Below, in pieces: positions 17,950 through 27,287 of a stretch of 49,758 bases of DNA (position 1 is the stretch's first letter; each line of letters opens with the position of its first letter). A model generated the notes under the pieces. The model saw nothing but the letters and a program-made list of their open reading frames with translations, was not told the DNA's origin and ran no database searches. The translations under genes were made by a program, and so were the position numbers. Source of the DNA: Halobacteriales archaeon QS_4_69_31 (GTDB lineage: Archaea > Halobacteriota > Halobacteria > Halobacteriales > Haloarculaceae); NCBI GenBank assembly GCA_003021655.1, contig PXRP01000042.1:1-49758 (forward strand), given 5' to 3'.

Positions 17950-18048
17950 GTGAACTCCCAACGCCGGCCGTACCGTCCGGGACCGACCCGTGCCCCGCGA
18001 GTCGTTACCGGACGGAGTGCATACTGGCAAAAAAGCCTGTTGGCCCTC

Positions 18049-19186
18049 TCAGTCCGAAAAGAGGCTCGTGTGGACCGGCGCGAACGAGCGCTCGTCGGTC
18101 TCGGGCGGTTCGTCGGTGTCCGTGACCGCCGTCCCCTCGACGCCGTCCGCGAGGAAGTCCGACAGCGGCGGCCCGACGCAGCGACTCCGCGAGCTCCTCG
18201 GCCTGCGCAGCGGTGAAATGCCAGTCGGCGGTAAACGACATCACCAGCGCCTCCCCCTCGAAGGCCGCGAGGGCGGCCTCGTCGGACTCGAACCCCGACG
18301 AGAGGTCGTAGTTGTCCATCGCCCGCGTCAGGTAGAGGTAGGAGTTGGCGTCGAACCGCTCGACGAACTTCTCGGCCTGGTAGTCCAGATACGACTCGAC
18401 GTCCCGGTAGGGGAAAAACCCCGCGGCGGGGTCGGCCGGGAACGACCGGACGGCGTCCCGGCCGGCGGCCCGGCGGCCGAACTTCTGCTCCATCGAGGCC
18501 TTCGAGAGGTACATCACGTGGCCGATCTGGCGGGCTAGCGCCAGCCCGTCCGTGGGTGCGGGGTGGTCCTCGCCGTAGTAGTCGCCGCCGTTCCAGGCGT
18601 CGTCGGTCGTGATCGCGCGGCGGGCGATGGCGTCGAGCGCGAGACACTGCGGGTCCAGCCGCGCGGCCGCCGCGATCGGGACGATCCGCTCGACGTGGTC
18701 GGGGTGTTGCTTGGCCCACTCGAGGACGTTCATCCCGCCGACGCTCCCCCCGACGACGGCGTGGAGGTGCGGGACGCCGAGTTCGTCCAGCAGTCGGCGC
18801 TGGGCCCGCGTCCAGTCGGCGACGGTGACCGCCGGGAAGTCGGTCCCGTAAGGCTGGCCGGTTTCGGGGTTCTCGCTGGCGGGGCCGGTCGTCCCGTAAC
18901 ACGACCCGGGGACGTTCGCACAGACGACGTAGTACTCGCGGGTGTCGATGGCTTTGCCGGGGCCGACGAAGTCGTCCCACCAGGCGCGGGCCTGGTCGGA
19001 GCCGTCGACCTCGCGGTGGCGCAACCCGGCGACGTGGGCGCTCCCGGTCAGCGCGTGACAGACCAGCACCGCGTTGTCGCCGGTGAACTCCCCGTAGGCC
19101 TCGTAGGCCACCTCCAACTCGGGGATCGAACGCCCACACTCGAACTCGAACTCGCCGAGCGCGACGGTGTCGCGTTCGACCTCCAT
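18049..19186 (-). pseudogene. metX: Homoserine O-acetyltransferase with internal deletion
   Basis: This gene encodes the alpha/beta-hydrolase enzyme that acetylates homoserine for methionine synthesis. The N-terminal part is normal: HALTGSAHV, nucleophile elbow GGSVGGM (Ser148) and the Asp region SFTADWHF (Asp321). After residue 336 (AEELAESL) the frame breaks at 18175-18181 and the family-like end ([15 protein letters not shown] ... [11 protein letters not shown]) resumes in another frame, stopping at 18049. The segment of about 25 residues that carries the catalytic His (DxxHGHDAFL in relatives, from memory) is absent. The original frame instead runs to 18005 as nonsense. Its start abuts the metY stop. 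Confidence 0.8.
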
Positions 19187-20545
19187 CTACGGGGCACCTC
19201 CTCCCGTGTCGGTCCCGTCGGCGTCCCCGTCGTCGTGGCGGCCGGTACCGCCGGCCCCGTCGTTCGCCCGTTCGATCGCCCGGTCGAGGTCCGCGAGGAT
19301 GTCGTCGACGTCCTCGATACCGACCGAGAGCCGAACCAGGTCCGGCGTGACGCCGCTGGCCCGTTGCTCCTCCTCGCTGAGTTGCGCGTGGGTGGTGCTC
19401 GCGGGGTGGATGACCAGCGTCTTCGCGTCGCCGATGTTGGCGAGAAACTGCGCCAGCTCCGTCTCCTCGCAGACGCGCTTGCCAGCCTCGAACCCGCCGG
19501 CCAGCCCAAAGGCGACCATGCCGCCAAAGCCCCCGGTCAGATACTCGGCGGCGAGGTCGTGAGTCTCGTGGTCGTCGAGGCCGGGGTAGGTGACCCAGTC
19601 GACGGCGAGGTGGTCGGCGAGGAAATCGGCCACCCGGGCCGCGTTCTCGCAGTGGCGCTCCATCCGGAGGGCGAGCGTCTCGGTGCCCTGTAGCGTCGCC
19701 CAGGCGTCGAAGGGCTTCTGGCCGTCGCCCAACGAGCGGACCGCGCGCTGGCGGGCGGCCACGGCGAAAGCGCGGTCGCCGAACCGCTCGGCGAAGGTCA
19801 CCCCCTCGAACGCGGGGTTGGGCGCGCCCAGTTCCGGGAACTTCTCGGGGTACTCCGCCCAGGGGAACGAACCGCCGTCGACGAGGACACCCCCGACGGT
19901 CGTGCCGGACCCGTGGATCCACTTGGTCGTCGACTCCCAGACGACGTCGGCGCCGTGGTCCAGCGGATTGCACAGCGCGGGCGTGGCGAAGGTGTTGTCG
20001 ACGAACACCGGCACCCCGCAGTCGTGAGCCACCTCGGCGATCTCCTCCATCGGCGGCGTCACCAGCGAGGGGTTGCCGATAGTCTCGTAGTGGACGTAGG
20101 CGGTGTCCTCGTCGATGGCCGCGGCGTACGCGTCGGGGTCCAGCGTGTCAACGAAGCGCGTCTCGACGCCGCGGCGACTCCCCATGTTCGCCAGATAGGA
20201 GTGGGTCCCCCCGTAGATAGAGGAGGCCGTGACGACGTTGTCGCCGGCGCTCGCGAGAACGGAGGTACCGGCGTCCAGCGCGGCCATGCCCGAGGCGGTG
20301 GCGACGGCGGCGGTCCCCCCTCCGAGGTCGGCCAACCGCCTTTCCAGCATCGTCACCGTGGGGTTGTCGAACCGCGAGTAGACGTTCCCCTCCGCCTCCA
20401 GCGCGTAGAGGTCCGCCGCGTGGTCTGCGTCCTCGAAGACGTACGACGTCGTCTGGTAGATGGGCGGCGCGCGTGCCCCTGTCCCCGGGTCGGGCTCTTC
20501 CTGCCCGGCGTGGACAGAGCGCGTCCCGAATCCGTAGTCGGTCAT
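19187..20545 (-). CDS. metY: O-acetylhomoserine aminocarboxypropyltransferase (sulfhydrylase)
   Basis: A 452-residue PLP enzyme of the Cys/Met metabolism family. It converts O-acetylhomoserine plus sulfide to homocysteine. Hallmarks are SVHAGQ at the start, the YSRFDNPT region, the SSIYGGT segment and the PLP lysine in STTKWIHG (Lys208). A Gly/Asp-rich 30-residue tail is extra. It is the promoter-proximal gene of metY-metX, whose product would supply its substrate. Because metX looks broken, substrate supply may have changed. Confidence 0.9.
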   Translation of the reverse strand: MTDYGFGTRSVHAGQEEPDPGTGARAPPIYQTTSYVFEDADHAADLYALEAEGNVYSRFDNPTVTMLERRLADLGGGTAAVATASGMAALDAGTSVLASAGDNVVTASSIYGGTHSYLANMGSRRGVETRFVDTLDPDAYAAAIDEDTAYVHYETIGNPSLVTPPMEEIAEVAHDCGVPVFVDNTFATPALCNPLDHGADVVWESTTKWIHGSGTTVGGVLVDGGSFPWAEYPEKFPELGAPNPAFEGVTFAERFGDRAFAVAARQRAVRSLGDGQKPFDAWATLQGTETLALRMERHCENAARVADFLADHLAVDWVTYPGLDDHETHDLAAEYLTGGFGGMVAFGLAGGFEAGKRVCEETELAQFLANIGDAKTLVIHPASTTHAQLSEEEQRASGVTPDLVRLSVGIEDVDDILADLDRAIERANDGAGGTGRHDDGDADGTDTGGGAP

Positions 20546-20570
20546 GTGTCTCGTGCATATATCTCTACGT

Positions 20571-20580
20571 ATCTATAACC
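20571..20580 (-). promoter_or_regulatory. TATA-like box for metY-metX
   Basis: On the minus strand GGTTATAGAT lies about 26-35 nt before the metY ATG (20543-20545), the expected distance for a leaderless or short-leader haloarchaeal transcript. Surrounding sequence is locally AT-rich. Confidence 0.55.
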
Positions 20581-20677
20581 ACGAGTTACGGCAAATATCT
20601 CAGTGGGAGAGGATGACACACGCGGTCGGGCGGTGTGGTCACGCGCCAACGTCATTCGTCGTGGTCGCACGCAACTC

Positions 20678-21082
20678 TCACTCGTCGTGGTCACGCGCCG
20701 ACCCGCTGTCGGGGATCTCGTAGGCGCCGAAGTCGTCGACGGTGCCGACCGGTGGTGCGCCGACGGCGATCCAGACGTGTGTCTCGTCAGTGTAGTTACA
20801 GAGGTTCCGAACCGTCTCCGGGTGGACGCGGACGACCGCGCCCGCCGGCACGTCACGGACCTCGCCCTCAATGGCGACCTGGCCGTCGGTCATCGCCACG
20901 AACACCTCCTCCTGTCCGTCGTGGGTGTGGGGCGTGGTCACCTCACCGGCGTCGACGATGACCTGGTTCACCCGGGTCTCCGTGCAGCCGAGTGGTTCGG
21001 TCAGTTTCCGGACCGCGGTCTCGCATGTGTCGAACTGTTCGGTCTCGACGTCGCTGGGCCGGACGATGCTGAATTCGCTCAT
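20678..21082 (-). CDS. Cupin-domain protein
   Basis: A 134-residue single cupin. Motif 1 is present as TPHTHDGQEEVFVAMTDG (about 50-67), supplying the two His and Glu metal ligands, and motif 2 is weaker (VRVHPETVRNLCN), keeping one His. The ATG at 21080-21082 is chosen over a GTG two codons upstream. The substrate is unknown. It is followed downstream by 130 bp with imperfect copies of a GTGGTCACGCGCC-type sequence (about 20635-20700). Confidence 0.8.
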   Translation of the reverse strand: MSEFSIVRPSDVETEQFDTCETAVRKLTEPLGCTETRVNQVIVDAGEVTTPHTHDGQEEVFVAMTDGQVAIEGEVRDVPAGAVVRVHPETVRNLCNYTDETHVWIAVGAPPVGTVDDFGAYEIPDSGSARDHDE

Positions 21083-21592
21083 ATCCACCCGTCGTCGCCG
21101 CGCGCCAAAGTCGTTGGGCGCGGATTGTCACCGTCTACAAGTAGCCGGCAGGGTCGGGCCAGCATCGGAGTGCCGACTGCCCACTCGGCCGACCGGCCAG
21201 TGGCCGCTCTCGTCTCCCGGTGGCGCTCGCTCCGGTATATATCAAAAACCATTTATATTACCCCGAGAAGCCGCTCTGTGGGAAAACTGACGGACAGTGA
21301 CAGGGTCTCATAGAACAGTTCGTAAGGTGGTTGATTTCAGGACTGTCGTGGATGAATCCCCTGTTCAGTAAGAGTGCAAAACCATCTTTTTCCGCCTCAG
21401 GTTTCCTCGCTCGCTTCGCTCGCTGCGGGAACCACTCGGCGCAAAAACATGGGTGAAAAAGGCTGCCTCCGCCGTCTTCGACGGCTCCGGCGCCAACCGC
21501 ACCGCCTCTACTGATCGGTACGTGTTTTCTTTCATTTAGCGGTGCTAGTCGCTGAAAGAGATATTATAAATATATAGTAACTCAGTCGATAA
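21083..21592. other. Gene-free AT-richer region, probable insertion scar
   Basis: This 510-bp region holds no gene I can support. It is visibly richer in A+T than its neighbours and contains stop-rich reading frames. A few features stand out: a segment at about 21290-21350, a repeated CGCTCGCTTCGCTCGC-type word near 21412, and a run that reads WVKKAASAVFDGSGA before stopping near 21540. I suspect remains of a mobile element or transferred DNA but cannot identify one. Confidence 0.4.
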
Positions 21593-22075
21593 TTAGCTAA
21601 TCTCCAAGGTCCCGGTTTCTGTCTGGGCACCGTCTATGTCGATATCGACGGTGTACGACCCAGACGAGTCGGGATTGTCGACGTTCTGGATTTTGATGAT
21701 CATCGTCTCACCCGCGTCAAGGTCGGCGTTGCCTTGGAATTCGATGCGAAGGATATCTGGGTCACCGCTGTATCCCTGATAGATCTCATCACCGTCCACG
21801 TCGCCATCACTGTCGCTATCGGAGGGACAACACTCGACGGTGGCGGTGTCGTCTATCGACCCGTCCCCGTCTTCATCGATGCCCGCCGCAATGATATCCG
21901 ATTGACTGTCGACATCTGGAAAGTCAACGCTCCATGGATATCGTATCTCCACGTTGTTCAGCGACGGTCCTTCGGCGCTGTCGCTGGCTTCAATATTCCA
22001 GTTGATCTCGTGTGTGGTTTTCGTCCCGGGGCTGTCGTCGTGTGCGAAAATGAGCTCACCACCAGAAGACCCTGC
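21593..22075 (-). pseudogene. 3' fragment of a secreted or surface protein
   Basis: The minus-strand frame ending at TAA 21593-21595 reads as a beta-rich acidic extracellular domain: INWNIEASDSAEGPSLNNVE, an Asp-rich loop with DEDGDGSIDD and two adjacent Cys, then IEFQGNADLDAGETMIIK and a C-terminal SGSYTVDIDIDGAQT. No start codon or signal peptide precedes it; instead the frame runs into antisense of the LMF remnant at about 22075. It appears to be a 5'-truncated gene. Base composition is lower in G+C than the neighbours. Confidence 0.6.
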
Positions 22076-22333
22076 ATCGAGATCCGCCGGGCGTTCGACC
22101 CGCTGACCCTCGTCAACACCTACGGCGCGGTCGGCTCGATCACCAGGACCCGCTACGAGGTGGTCGTCCGGGGCACCCGCGACGAGACGGTGACGGCCGA
22201 CACGGAGTGGGAGACCTACGAGTTCTACGGGAAGCCCACCGACCCCGACGACCCGCCACGACACGTCCGCGCGTTGCGCTACCGCTACGAGTTCACCGAC
22301 TACGAGGCCTGGCGCGAGACCGGGCGATGGTAG
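22074..22333 (+). pseudogene. Remnant of lipase maturation factor family gene
   Basis: The plus frame ending TAG at 22331-22333 matches the lipase maturation factor (LMF1-like) C-terminal half: FDPLTLVNTYGAVGSITRTR, VVVRGTRDE, YEFYGKPTDP, then DDPPRHVRALRYRYEF and ETGRW. In the family the GKPGDP segment and the DxPPRYVRA segment are far apart, separated by RLDWQMWFAA-type sequence, so a middle section is missing, and the membrane N-terminal half is missing too. It is a doubly deleted pseudogene abutting the surface-protein fragment. Confidence 0.65.
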
Positions 22334-22439
22334 GACTGCGAGCGGAATAACGCCTGCCGGTCCGTGGGACCCACCCGCATCCGCCGGCGGCGGGCCCGAT
22401 GGAGGAAGTCTTTTACAAGCAGGCGGGTATGTGGCGCAT

Positions 22440-22748
22440 ATGATGTCGCCCTGGGAGTGTGCCATCGACGGCGACGGGAAGACCTTCGACCGGGTCGAGG
22501 ACCTCATCGTCCACCAGTCGACAGAGCACGAGCGCATCGAGTGCAAGGTCTGTGGGGCGGTCCTGCCCGACGGCTACTTCGCTATCAGGCACGCGTTCGA
22601 CGAACACAGCCGCGCCGAGTACGTCCGCGCCTACGACGCCACCGCGGGAGAGGTCCGCCGCCGCGAGAGCGTCAAGGAGTCCATCGAGGACGAGGCCGAC
22701 ATCCGCGAGGTCATCGACCGCCTCGAGGGCGGCGACGGCACCATCTAG
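22440..22748 (+). CDS. Haloarchaeal zinc-finger-like protein
   Basis: A 102-residue protein. One Cys (WEC) is followed by HQSTEHE, then CKVCG (CxxC) and RHAFDEH, giving two half-sites of Cys/His ligands in C2H2-like order. The usual second Cys of the first pair seems replaced (AIDGDGK), so the first finger may be degenerate. The rest is a charged helical tail. TATA-like CTTTTACAAG sits 28 nt upstream of ATG 22440, supporting a leaderless start. It resembles the DUF7565 group (from memory). Confidence 0.7.
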   Translation: MMSPWECAIDGDGKTFDRVEDLIVHQSTEHERIECKVCGAVLPDGYFAIRHAFDEHSRAEYVRAYDATAGEVRRRESVKESIEDEADIREVIDRLEGGDGTI

Positions 22749-22975
22749 TTCGACTCGTCGTCGTCGCGCTCCCAGACCGGGCCGGGACGCTGGTCGAACT
22801 CGAGGGGGCGGATCCAGACATACCAGGCGACGACCACCAGTGTCCCGTACCCGACCGGATAGACGGCCAGCCCGAGCGTCTCGAACCCCAGCGACCGCAC
22901 GAGTCCCTCCAGCACGACGACGAGGACGAGTCCGACGACCAGCGCGAGCGCGGTCACGGCGTCGGCGCGGTCCAT
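22745..22975 (-). CDS. Two-span small membrane protein
   Basis: A 76-residue protein with two hydrophobic segments (about 8-28 and 36-54) and an acidic C-terminal tail (WERDDDESN). It is convergent with the zinc-finger gene, and the two stop codons overlap. The function is unknown. Confidence 0.65.
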   Translation of the reverse strand: MDRADAVTALALVVGLVLVVVLEGLVRSLGFETLGLAVYPVGYGTLVVVAWYVWIRPLEFDQRPGPVWERDDDESN

Positions 22976-23085
22976 GTCGACGCTCGGGGCCGGAGCGACC
23001 TAAGGGGTTCGACCCGGCCGACGCCAGAGACCGGCGGGGATTCGACCGCCGGCCCGAGAGACGGGCGACGGAGACGGAGGACGGT

Positions 23086-23682
23086 CTAGTTCGAGGAGAG
23101 GAGGTAGCCGCCGACGCCCAGCGAGATGACCGCCAGCAGGGCGGCGCCGAGTCGGAGCAGTTGCGGCGGCGAGTCCAGCGGCGGCTGTTCGGTCGTGGTC
23201 CGCATCGCGTCGTACCGGCGCATCGTCTCGCGGCGCTCCTGCTCGTCCCCGCTCAGTTCCTCTTCCTCCTCGTCCCCGGGACCCACGCTGAACTCGTCGG
23301 CCGGCGGGAGGTCGCTGTCGTCTTCCGGGCGCTCGATGACGACGCTCCGGACGGCGCTCTCGTTGTCGTTCCGGAAGGCCTCGCGCCGTTCCGCGTCGGT
23401 GAGGTAGTCGAACTCCGGTGCGCCCTCGCCTTTGGGGACGCGGTACTCGCCGTCGTTTCGCAGCGTCTCGACGTACAGCTCCTGCCCGCGCTCCGAGAGG
23501 TTCTCGTAGGCGATGACCTCGTGGCCCTCGTCGCGCAGTTCCGACGGCGACCCCTCCACCCGGTCGCGCGTGTCGTGGACGAGCACCGCCTGGACGGGAA
23601 AGAGAGCGGGCACGACGAACAGGACGACCGCGAGGGCGACCAGTGCCGTGCCGACCGCGTTGCGCCGGTCCATCTCGGTCAT
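23086..23682 (-). CDS. Membrane-anchored protein, third gene of ABC-2 operon
   Basis: A 198-residue protein with an N-terminal span (about 9-30), an extracytoplasmic domain of about 130 residues (ENLSERGQELYVETLRNDG, then an acidic Glu-rich stretch at 130-150) and a C-terminal span (about 175-195). Its ATG overlaps the permease stop (ATGA), so it is coupled to the ABC-2 transporter. The YENLSERGQ and EFDYLTDAE phrases recur in haloarchaeal membrane proteins. The role is unknown; possibly an accessory subunit. Confidence 0.7.
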   Translation of the reverse strand: MTEMDRRNAVGTALVALAVVLFVVPALFPVQAVLVHDTRDRVEGSPSELRDEGHEVIAYENLSERGQELYVETLRNDGEYRVPKGEGAPEFDYLTDAERREAFRNDNESAVRSVVIERPEDDSDLPPADEFSVGPGDEEEEELSGDEQERRETMRRYDAMRTTTEQPPLDSPPQLLRLGAALLAVISLGVGGYLLSSN

Positions 23683-24557
23683 TCCAGGTCACTCCGTTCG
23701 AACACCAGGTAGCCGGCGGTCAGCGGCACGACGACCCAGAACGCGAAGACGACGAGCGAGAACTCGTCGGAGAGATAGACGGGCAACGCGGCGTTGACCT
23801 GCCCCGTGTCGAGGGAGGTGTCCGCGGGGAGACTCGACCTGAAGACCGTCTGGCGGAGGTCGGCGGGCATCACCAGGTTTATCGACTTCCGGTAGGCCAG
23901 GAACGGGCTCGTGTACCGGACGGCGTTGTACAGGTCCGGGTTGGGGTCGGCGCCGAGAAGCGTCGTATGGACCCACCGGACCATCGTCGGTATCTGCACC
24001 ACCGGGAAGATATAGAGGATGACGAGCACGAAGTACGACCCGAACGCGCCCGCGATGGCGCGGCTCCGCGAGGCCGCCGCCGCCGACAGCGAGACGGCGA
24101 TGCTGACGAAGGTCCCCCCGTAGACAAGCGAGAGCACCAGCGTCCCGAAGACGACGCCCGCCGGGAACGCGCCGTGGCGGGTCAGCGCGACGCTGGCCGC
24201 CGCCACGTACATGAAGACGATGCCCCCGGCGACGATGCCGAGCCTGCTCGCCAGTTTCCCGACGAACACGTCCCGGCGGGTGTTGGGCAGCGAGAGCATG
24301 AACTTGATCCCGCCGCCCTCGCGTTCGCCCGCGATGGCGAGGTAGCTCGCCACCAGCGCGACGACCGGCAACAGCACCGCCAGGACGAGCGTCAGCAACC
24401 GGAACAGCCGCCTGACCAGGTCCGCGCTCTGCCCCGAGGTCCCCGAGACGTAGGCCGCGAACGCCGCGATGAGCCCGAGGACGACCGCGGCCGCCCAGAG
24501 CAGTCGCGACCGCCTGGCACCCCTGAAGTCCTTCCTGGCGACCGAGAGCGCGCTCAC
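23679..24557 (-). CDS. ABC-2 type transporter permease
   Basis: A 292-residue permease with about six spans and the N-terminal cytoplasmic helix VARKDFRGARRSRLLW typical of ABC-2/NosY-like permeases. It contains the ILAIAGEREGGGIKFMLSLP-like phrase (here YLAIAGERE followed by a Gly-rich loop), the conserved ABC-2 signature for contact with the ATPase. Start GTG 24555-24557 overlaps the ATPase stop (GTGA). The substrate is unknown. Confidence 0.82.
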   Translation of the reverse strand: MSALSVARKDFRGARRSRLLWAAAVVLGLIAAFAAYVSGTSGQSADLVRRLFRLLTLVLAVLLPVVALVASYLAIAGEREGGGIKFMLSLPNTRRDVFVGKLASRLGIVAGGIVFMYVAAASVALTRHGAFPAGVVFGTLVLSLVYGGTFVSIAVSLSAAAASRSRAIAGAFGSYFVLVILYIFPVVQIPTMVRWVHTTLLGADPNPDLYNAVRYTSPFLAYRKSINLVMPADLRQTVFRSSLPADTSLDTGQVNAALPVYLSDEFSLVVFAFWVVVPLTAGYLVFERSDLE

Positions 24558-25504
24558 GTCGACGCCTCCCGCGTCTCGCGGGCGACGGCCTCCTCGGCGT
24601 CGCGCCCGCCCTCGGTGTACTGGTTGAACAGCGACTCCAGCGAGGTGTTCTCCGCGAGGATGTCGACGACCTCGGCGCGCCCGTCGACATGCCGCACCAC
24701 GTCGACTTTCGCCGCCGGGTCCGTACAGCTGGCGGTCAGCGTCGTCCCCGCGACCGTCACGTCGGCGACGCCCTCGATGTCGGCGACGCCGTCCGGCGAG
24801 GGCGGGGCCGCACACTCCAGTTCGATCGTCGACTCGCCGGTCGCGTTCTCGCGCAACCCCTCGATGGTGTCCATCGCCACGAGGCGCCCCTCGTTCATCA
24901 CGCCGACCCGGTCACAGACCGCCTCGACCTCCGAGAGGATGTGCGAGGAGAAAAAGACGGTCGTGCCGTCCTCGGCCCGGTCCCTGATGACCGAGCGCAT
25001 GTGCTGAATGCCGTTGGGGTCCATCCCCGTCGATGGCTCGTCGAGGACCAGCAGGTCGGGGTCGTCGGCCAGCGCCATCCCGAACGCCAGTCGCTGTTGC
25101 ATCCCCTTCGAATAGCCCGCCGCCGTCCGGTCGGCCTCGCCGAGGATCCCAACCAGGTCGAGCAACGCCTCGGGGTCGTCGTCGGCGTCTTTGGTCTCGA
25201 TGGCCCACTCCATGTACTCGCGGCCGGTCAGGTAGTCGTCGAAGCCGTACCCCTCCGGGAGCACGCCGATTCGCTCGCGGATCGCCGCGGGCTCGCGCTG
25301 GGCGTCCAGCCCGAACACCTCCGCCGACCCCGCGGTCGGCCGGATGAAATCGAGCAACACGTTGATCGTCGTCGACTTCCCCGCCCCGTTGGGCCCCAGA
25401 AAGCCGAATATCTCGCCGCTCTCGATGGTGAGGTCGAGGTTCTCGACCGCCACCACGTCCTCCCCGAACTCTTTCGTCAGTCCCTGCGTCTCGATAGCGG
25501 GCAT
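24554..25504 (-). CDS. ABC-2 transporter ATP-binding protein
   Basis: A 316-residue ATPase with Walker A GPNGAGKST (37-45), signature YSKGMQQRLAFGMAL, Walker B LLVLDEPSTGMDPNG and switch His (FFSSHILSEVE). The DrrA/CcmA-type C-terminal domain (about 215-310) is present. It is the first of three coupled genes. A TATA-like CCTTACAGG (minus strand, about 25525-25535) gives a short leader. Confidence 0.88.
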   Translation of the reverse strand: MPAIETQGLTKEFGEDVVAVENLDLTIESGEIFGFLGPNGAGKSTTINVLLDFIRPTAGSAEVFGLDAQREPAAIRERIGVLPEGYGFDDYLTGREYMEWAIETKDADDDPEALLDLVGILGEADRTAAGYSKGMQQRLAFGMALADDPDLLVLDEPSTGMDPNGIQHMRSVIRDRAEDGTTVFFSSHILSEVEAVCDRVGVMNEGRLVAMDTIEGLRENATGESTIELECAAPPSPDGVADIEGVADVTVAGTTLTASCTDPAAKVDVVRHVDGRAEVVDILAENTSLESLFNQYTEGGRDAEEAVARETREAST

Positions 25505-25847
25505 TACCTGGACCCTGCCACGCTACCTGTAAGGGTCTTCCCGTAACTGAGAGAGCCGTTTGACCGACCCCACAGCCCGGCAGCGTTCAGATTAGCAGTT
25601 GTCGGGAGCAACTCGGTTGAGAGCAGCGCGAAAGCCCCCGCTGGCTCCGGTCCAGGGTTTCTCACGGCTCGCTGTGCTCGCCGCTCGAGCGGACGTGGCC
25701 CGAGCCCAGCGAGGGCCACGCGCTCGCTGCGGTCCTCACTCCGTTGCGGTGTCGCGCGGGCGACTCGTGGGTCGCCCGCACGGCCAGAGAGACCGCAGGG
25801 TTGACACCCTCACTAGGCTTATCAGCCACGAGAGAGAACCCGCGGGT
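25505..25847. other. Intergenic region with a strong hairpin
   Basis: A 343-bp divergent gap with no supported gene. It contains a 9-bp inverted repeat, GCGGGCGAC-N6-GTCGCCCGC (25756-25779), and repeated CTCGCTG-type words around 25670-25735. The ABC-2 promoter lies at its left end. The TATA-like TAGGCTTATC at about 25814-25823 precedes the GTG start at 25848. Confidence 0.45.
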
Positions 25848-26330
25848 GTGTCGACCACAGTGCCATCGGAACGGCTCGCACAGTTCCTCTGGGAGCGCCA
25901 CGCCAACCCCTGGAGCGGGTGGACGCGCGTGTTCGCGTTCCCGGTGCTCGTGTACGCCATTCTCACCCGGCGGCGGCGGCTGTTCGCCGTGGCGGCGGTC
26001 GCCATCGCGGTCAACCCGGTCGTCCTGCCCCAGCCCGAGGACGCCCAGGCATGGACGAGCGACGTCGTCCAGGCCGAACGCTACTGGACCGAACACGGCA
26101 AGCACGGCACGCTGTTGCGAGCGTTCGACGCCGCGAACCTCCCGGTGACCGCCGGGGCGCTGTACGCCGCCTACCGGCGCAAGCCGAGGGCGACGGCCGT
26201 CCTGACGGCGCTCTCGATGGCCCTGAAGTTCGGCTTCGTGTCGGCGCTGGTCCGCCACTACGAGAGCGAAATCGCCGACTTCGAGGACGCCGCGGCCGGC
26301 GCCGACGACACCCCGGACCGGACCGGCTGA
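25848..26330 (+). CDS. DUF6653-type membrane protein
   Basis: A 160-residue protein with the features LWERHANPWSGWTRV, two central spans (about 28-62) and the phrase NPVVLPQP followed by a W-rich segment, then two C-terminal helices. This pattern matches small archaeal and bacterial membrane proteins I associate with DUF6653. GTG 25848 is preferred for its distance (about 28 nt) from the TATA-like box. The function is unknown. Confidence 0.7.
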   Translation: MSTTVPSERLAQFLWERHANPWSGWTRVFAFPVLVYAILTRRRRLFAVAAVAIAVNPVVLPQPEDAQAWTSDVVQAERYWTEHGKHGTLLRAFDAANLPVTAGALYAAYRRKPRATAVLTALSMALKFGFVSALVRHYESEIADFEDAAAGADDTPDRTG

Positions 26331-26442
26331 CCGGGGTTTGGGGCCGTGCCCGGCGACGAGGACGGCATGACCGCCGACTCGCGGCGCCGCGCGCCGCCGA
26401 ACGACCGCGCGCCGGTCCCGCGGCCTCCGACCGCGCCCGACA

Positions 26443-26817
26443 CTACCCGAGGGTGCCCCGGTACCGGTCGTCGGCGAGCGGTTCGACGGCGAACCCGAGC
26501 GACTCGTAGAACGGGCGGACGTCCCCGTCGAACTCGGCGACGAGGCGGTCACACCGGGTGGCAGCGGCCGCGACCAGCGCGGACCCGACGCCCTGGTCGC
26601 GCCGGCGGGGGCGCACGGCGACGTTCACCACCTCGCACTCGACGAGGACGAGCGCGCCGACGACCGGCCCGCCGCTCTCGGCGACGGCGACGAGAACCCC
26701 GCCGCGGTCGGTGGCCTCGCGGACGCGCTCGTGGTCGGTTTCGAGCGCGGCGGCGTCCAGGACGCCCAGTACCGCGGGCAGGTCGGCCGCCGTCGCCTCG
26801 CGGACGGTCGGGCTCAT
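26443..26817 (-). CDS. GNAT N-acetyltransferase
   Basis: A 124-residue acetyltransferase with N-terminal [12 protein letters not shown], strand [21 protein letters not shown] and the acetyl-CoA loop [10 protein letters not shown] (Q-x-x-G-x-G/A type), ending in FYESLGFAV. All core GNAT elements are there. Its ATG overlaps the stop of the upstream Cys protein (ATGA), a coupled pair. The substrate is unknown. Confidence 0.82.
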   Translation of the reverse strand: MSPTVREATAADLPAVLGVLDAAALETDHERVREATDRGGVLVAVAESGGPVVGALVLVECEVVNVAVRPRRRDQGVGSALVAAAATRCDRLVAEFDGDVRPFYESLGFAVEPLADDRYRGTLG

Positions 26818-27242
26818 CGTCGGTGGTCGTCGACGGCCGCGCGGCTGGACGGCCGGTCGACAGTCGAGGGGGCGCTGTTGGACCGGACGATGCGGGGGGC
26901 GGCGGGCCGCGGGTCGCGGACTGCGACGCGGGGCGTCCGGCCGGCGGCCGTCGCCCCCGGGTCGGCCAGCAACGGGCAGGGCAGGTCGTCGTCCGCGAAC
27001 TCCCGGGCGTGCTCGACCGGCCCGAACAGGACCGAAACCGCGACGGCGTTTCGCGCCCGGAACGCGTCGGAGCGCGCTTTGACCCGCTTGCCCTGCGTGC
27101 GGCAGGTCCGACAGCGGTGGCCGCGCTGGAAGAACGGGGCCGCGACGTTGTGCTCGCCCGCGGGCGCCGCCAGCGAACACGAGTCCGGCCCGGGGCCGAC
27201 GTCGAGCGACTCGAAGGCCGGCGCGACCGGCGCGTCACTCAT
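26814..27242 (-). CDS. Haloarchaeal hypothetical protein with Cys motif
   Basis: A 142-residue protein. Residues 20-60 contain Cys22 and [20 protein letters not shown] (CxxC), a likely metal site, followed by a stretch [21 protein letters not shown] and a basic, low-complexity C-terminus. It is the first gene of a pair with the GNAT acetyltransferase. No function can be assigned. Confidence 0.6.
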   Translation of the reverse strand: MSDAPVAPAFESLDVGPGPDSCSLAAPAGEHNVAAPFFQRGHRCRTCRTQGKRVKARSDAFRARNAVAVSVLFGPVEHAREFADDDLPCPLLADPGATAAGRTPRVAVRDPRPAAPRIVRSNSAPSTVDRPSSRAAVDDHRR

Positions 27243-27287
27243 CGGTACTCGTTGGTGCCTCCCCGTATTGAACGCTGCGCCTCCCGC

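Noticed and set aside
22745-24815. Long frames antisense to, or out of frame with, the ABC-2 operon
   Set aside because: They show the Arg/Ala/Gly bias expected of shadow frames in high-GC DNA.
25756-25779. Hairpin as an attachment site
   Set aside because: No integrase, tRNA or second copy is present in the window.
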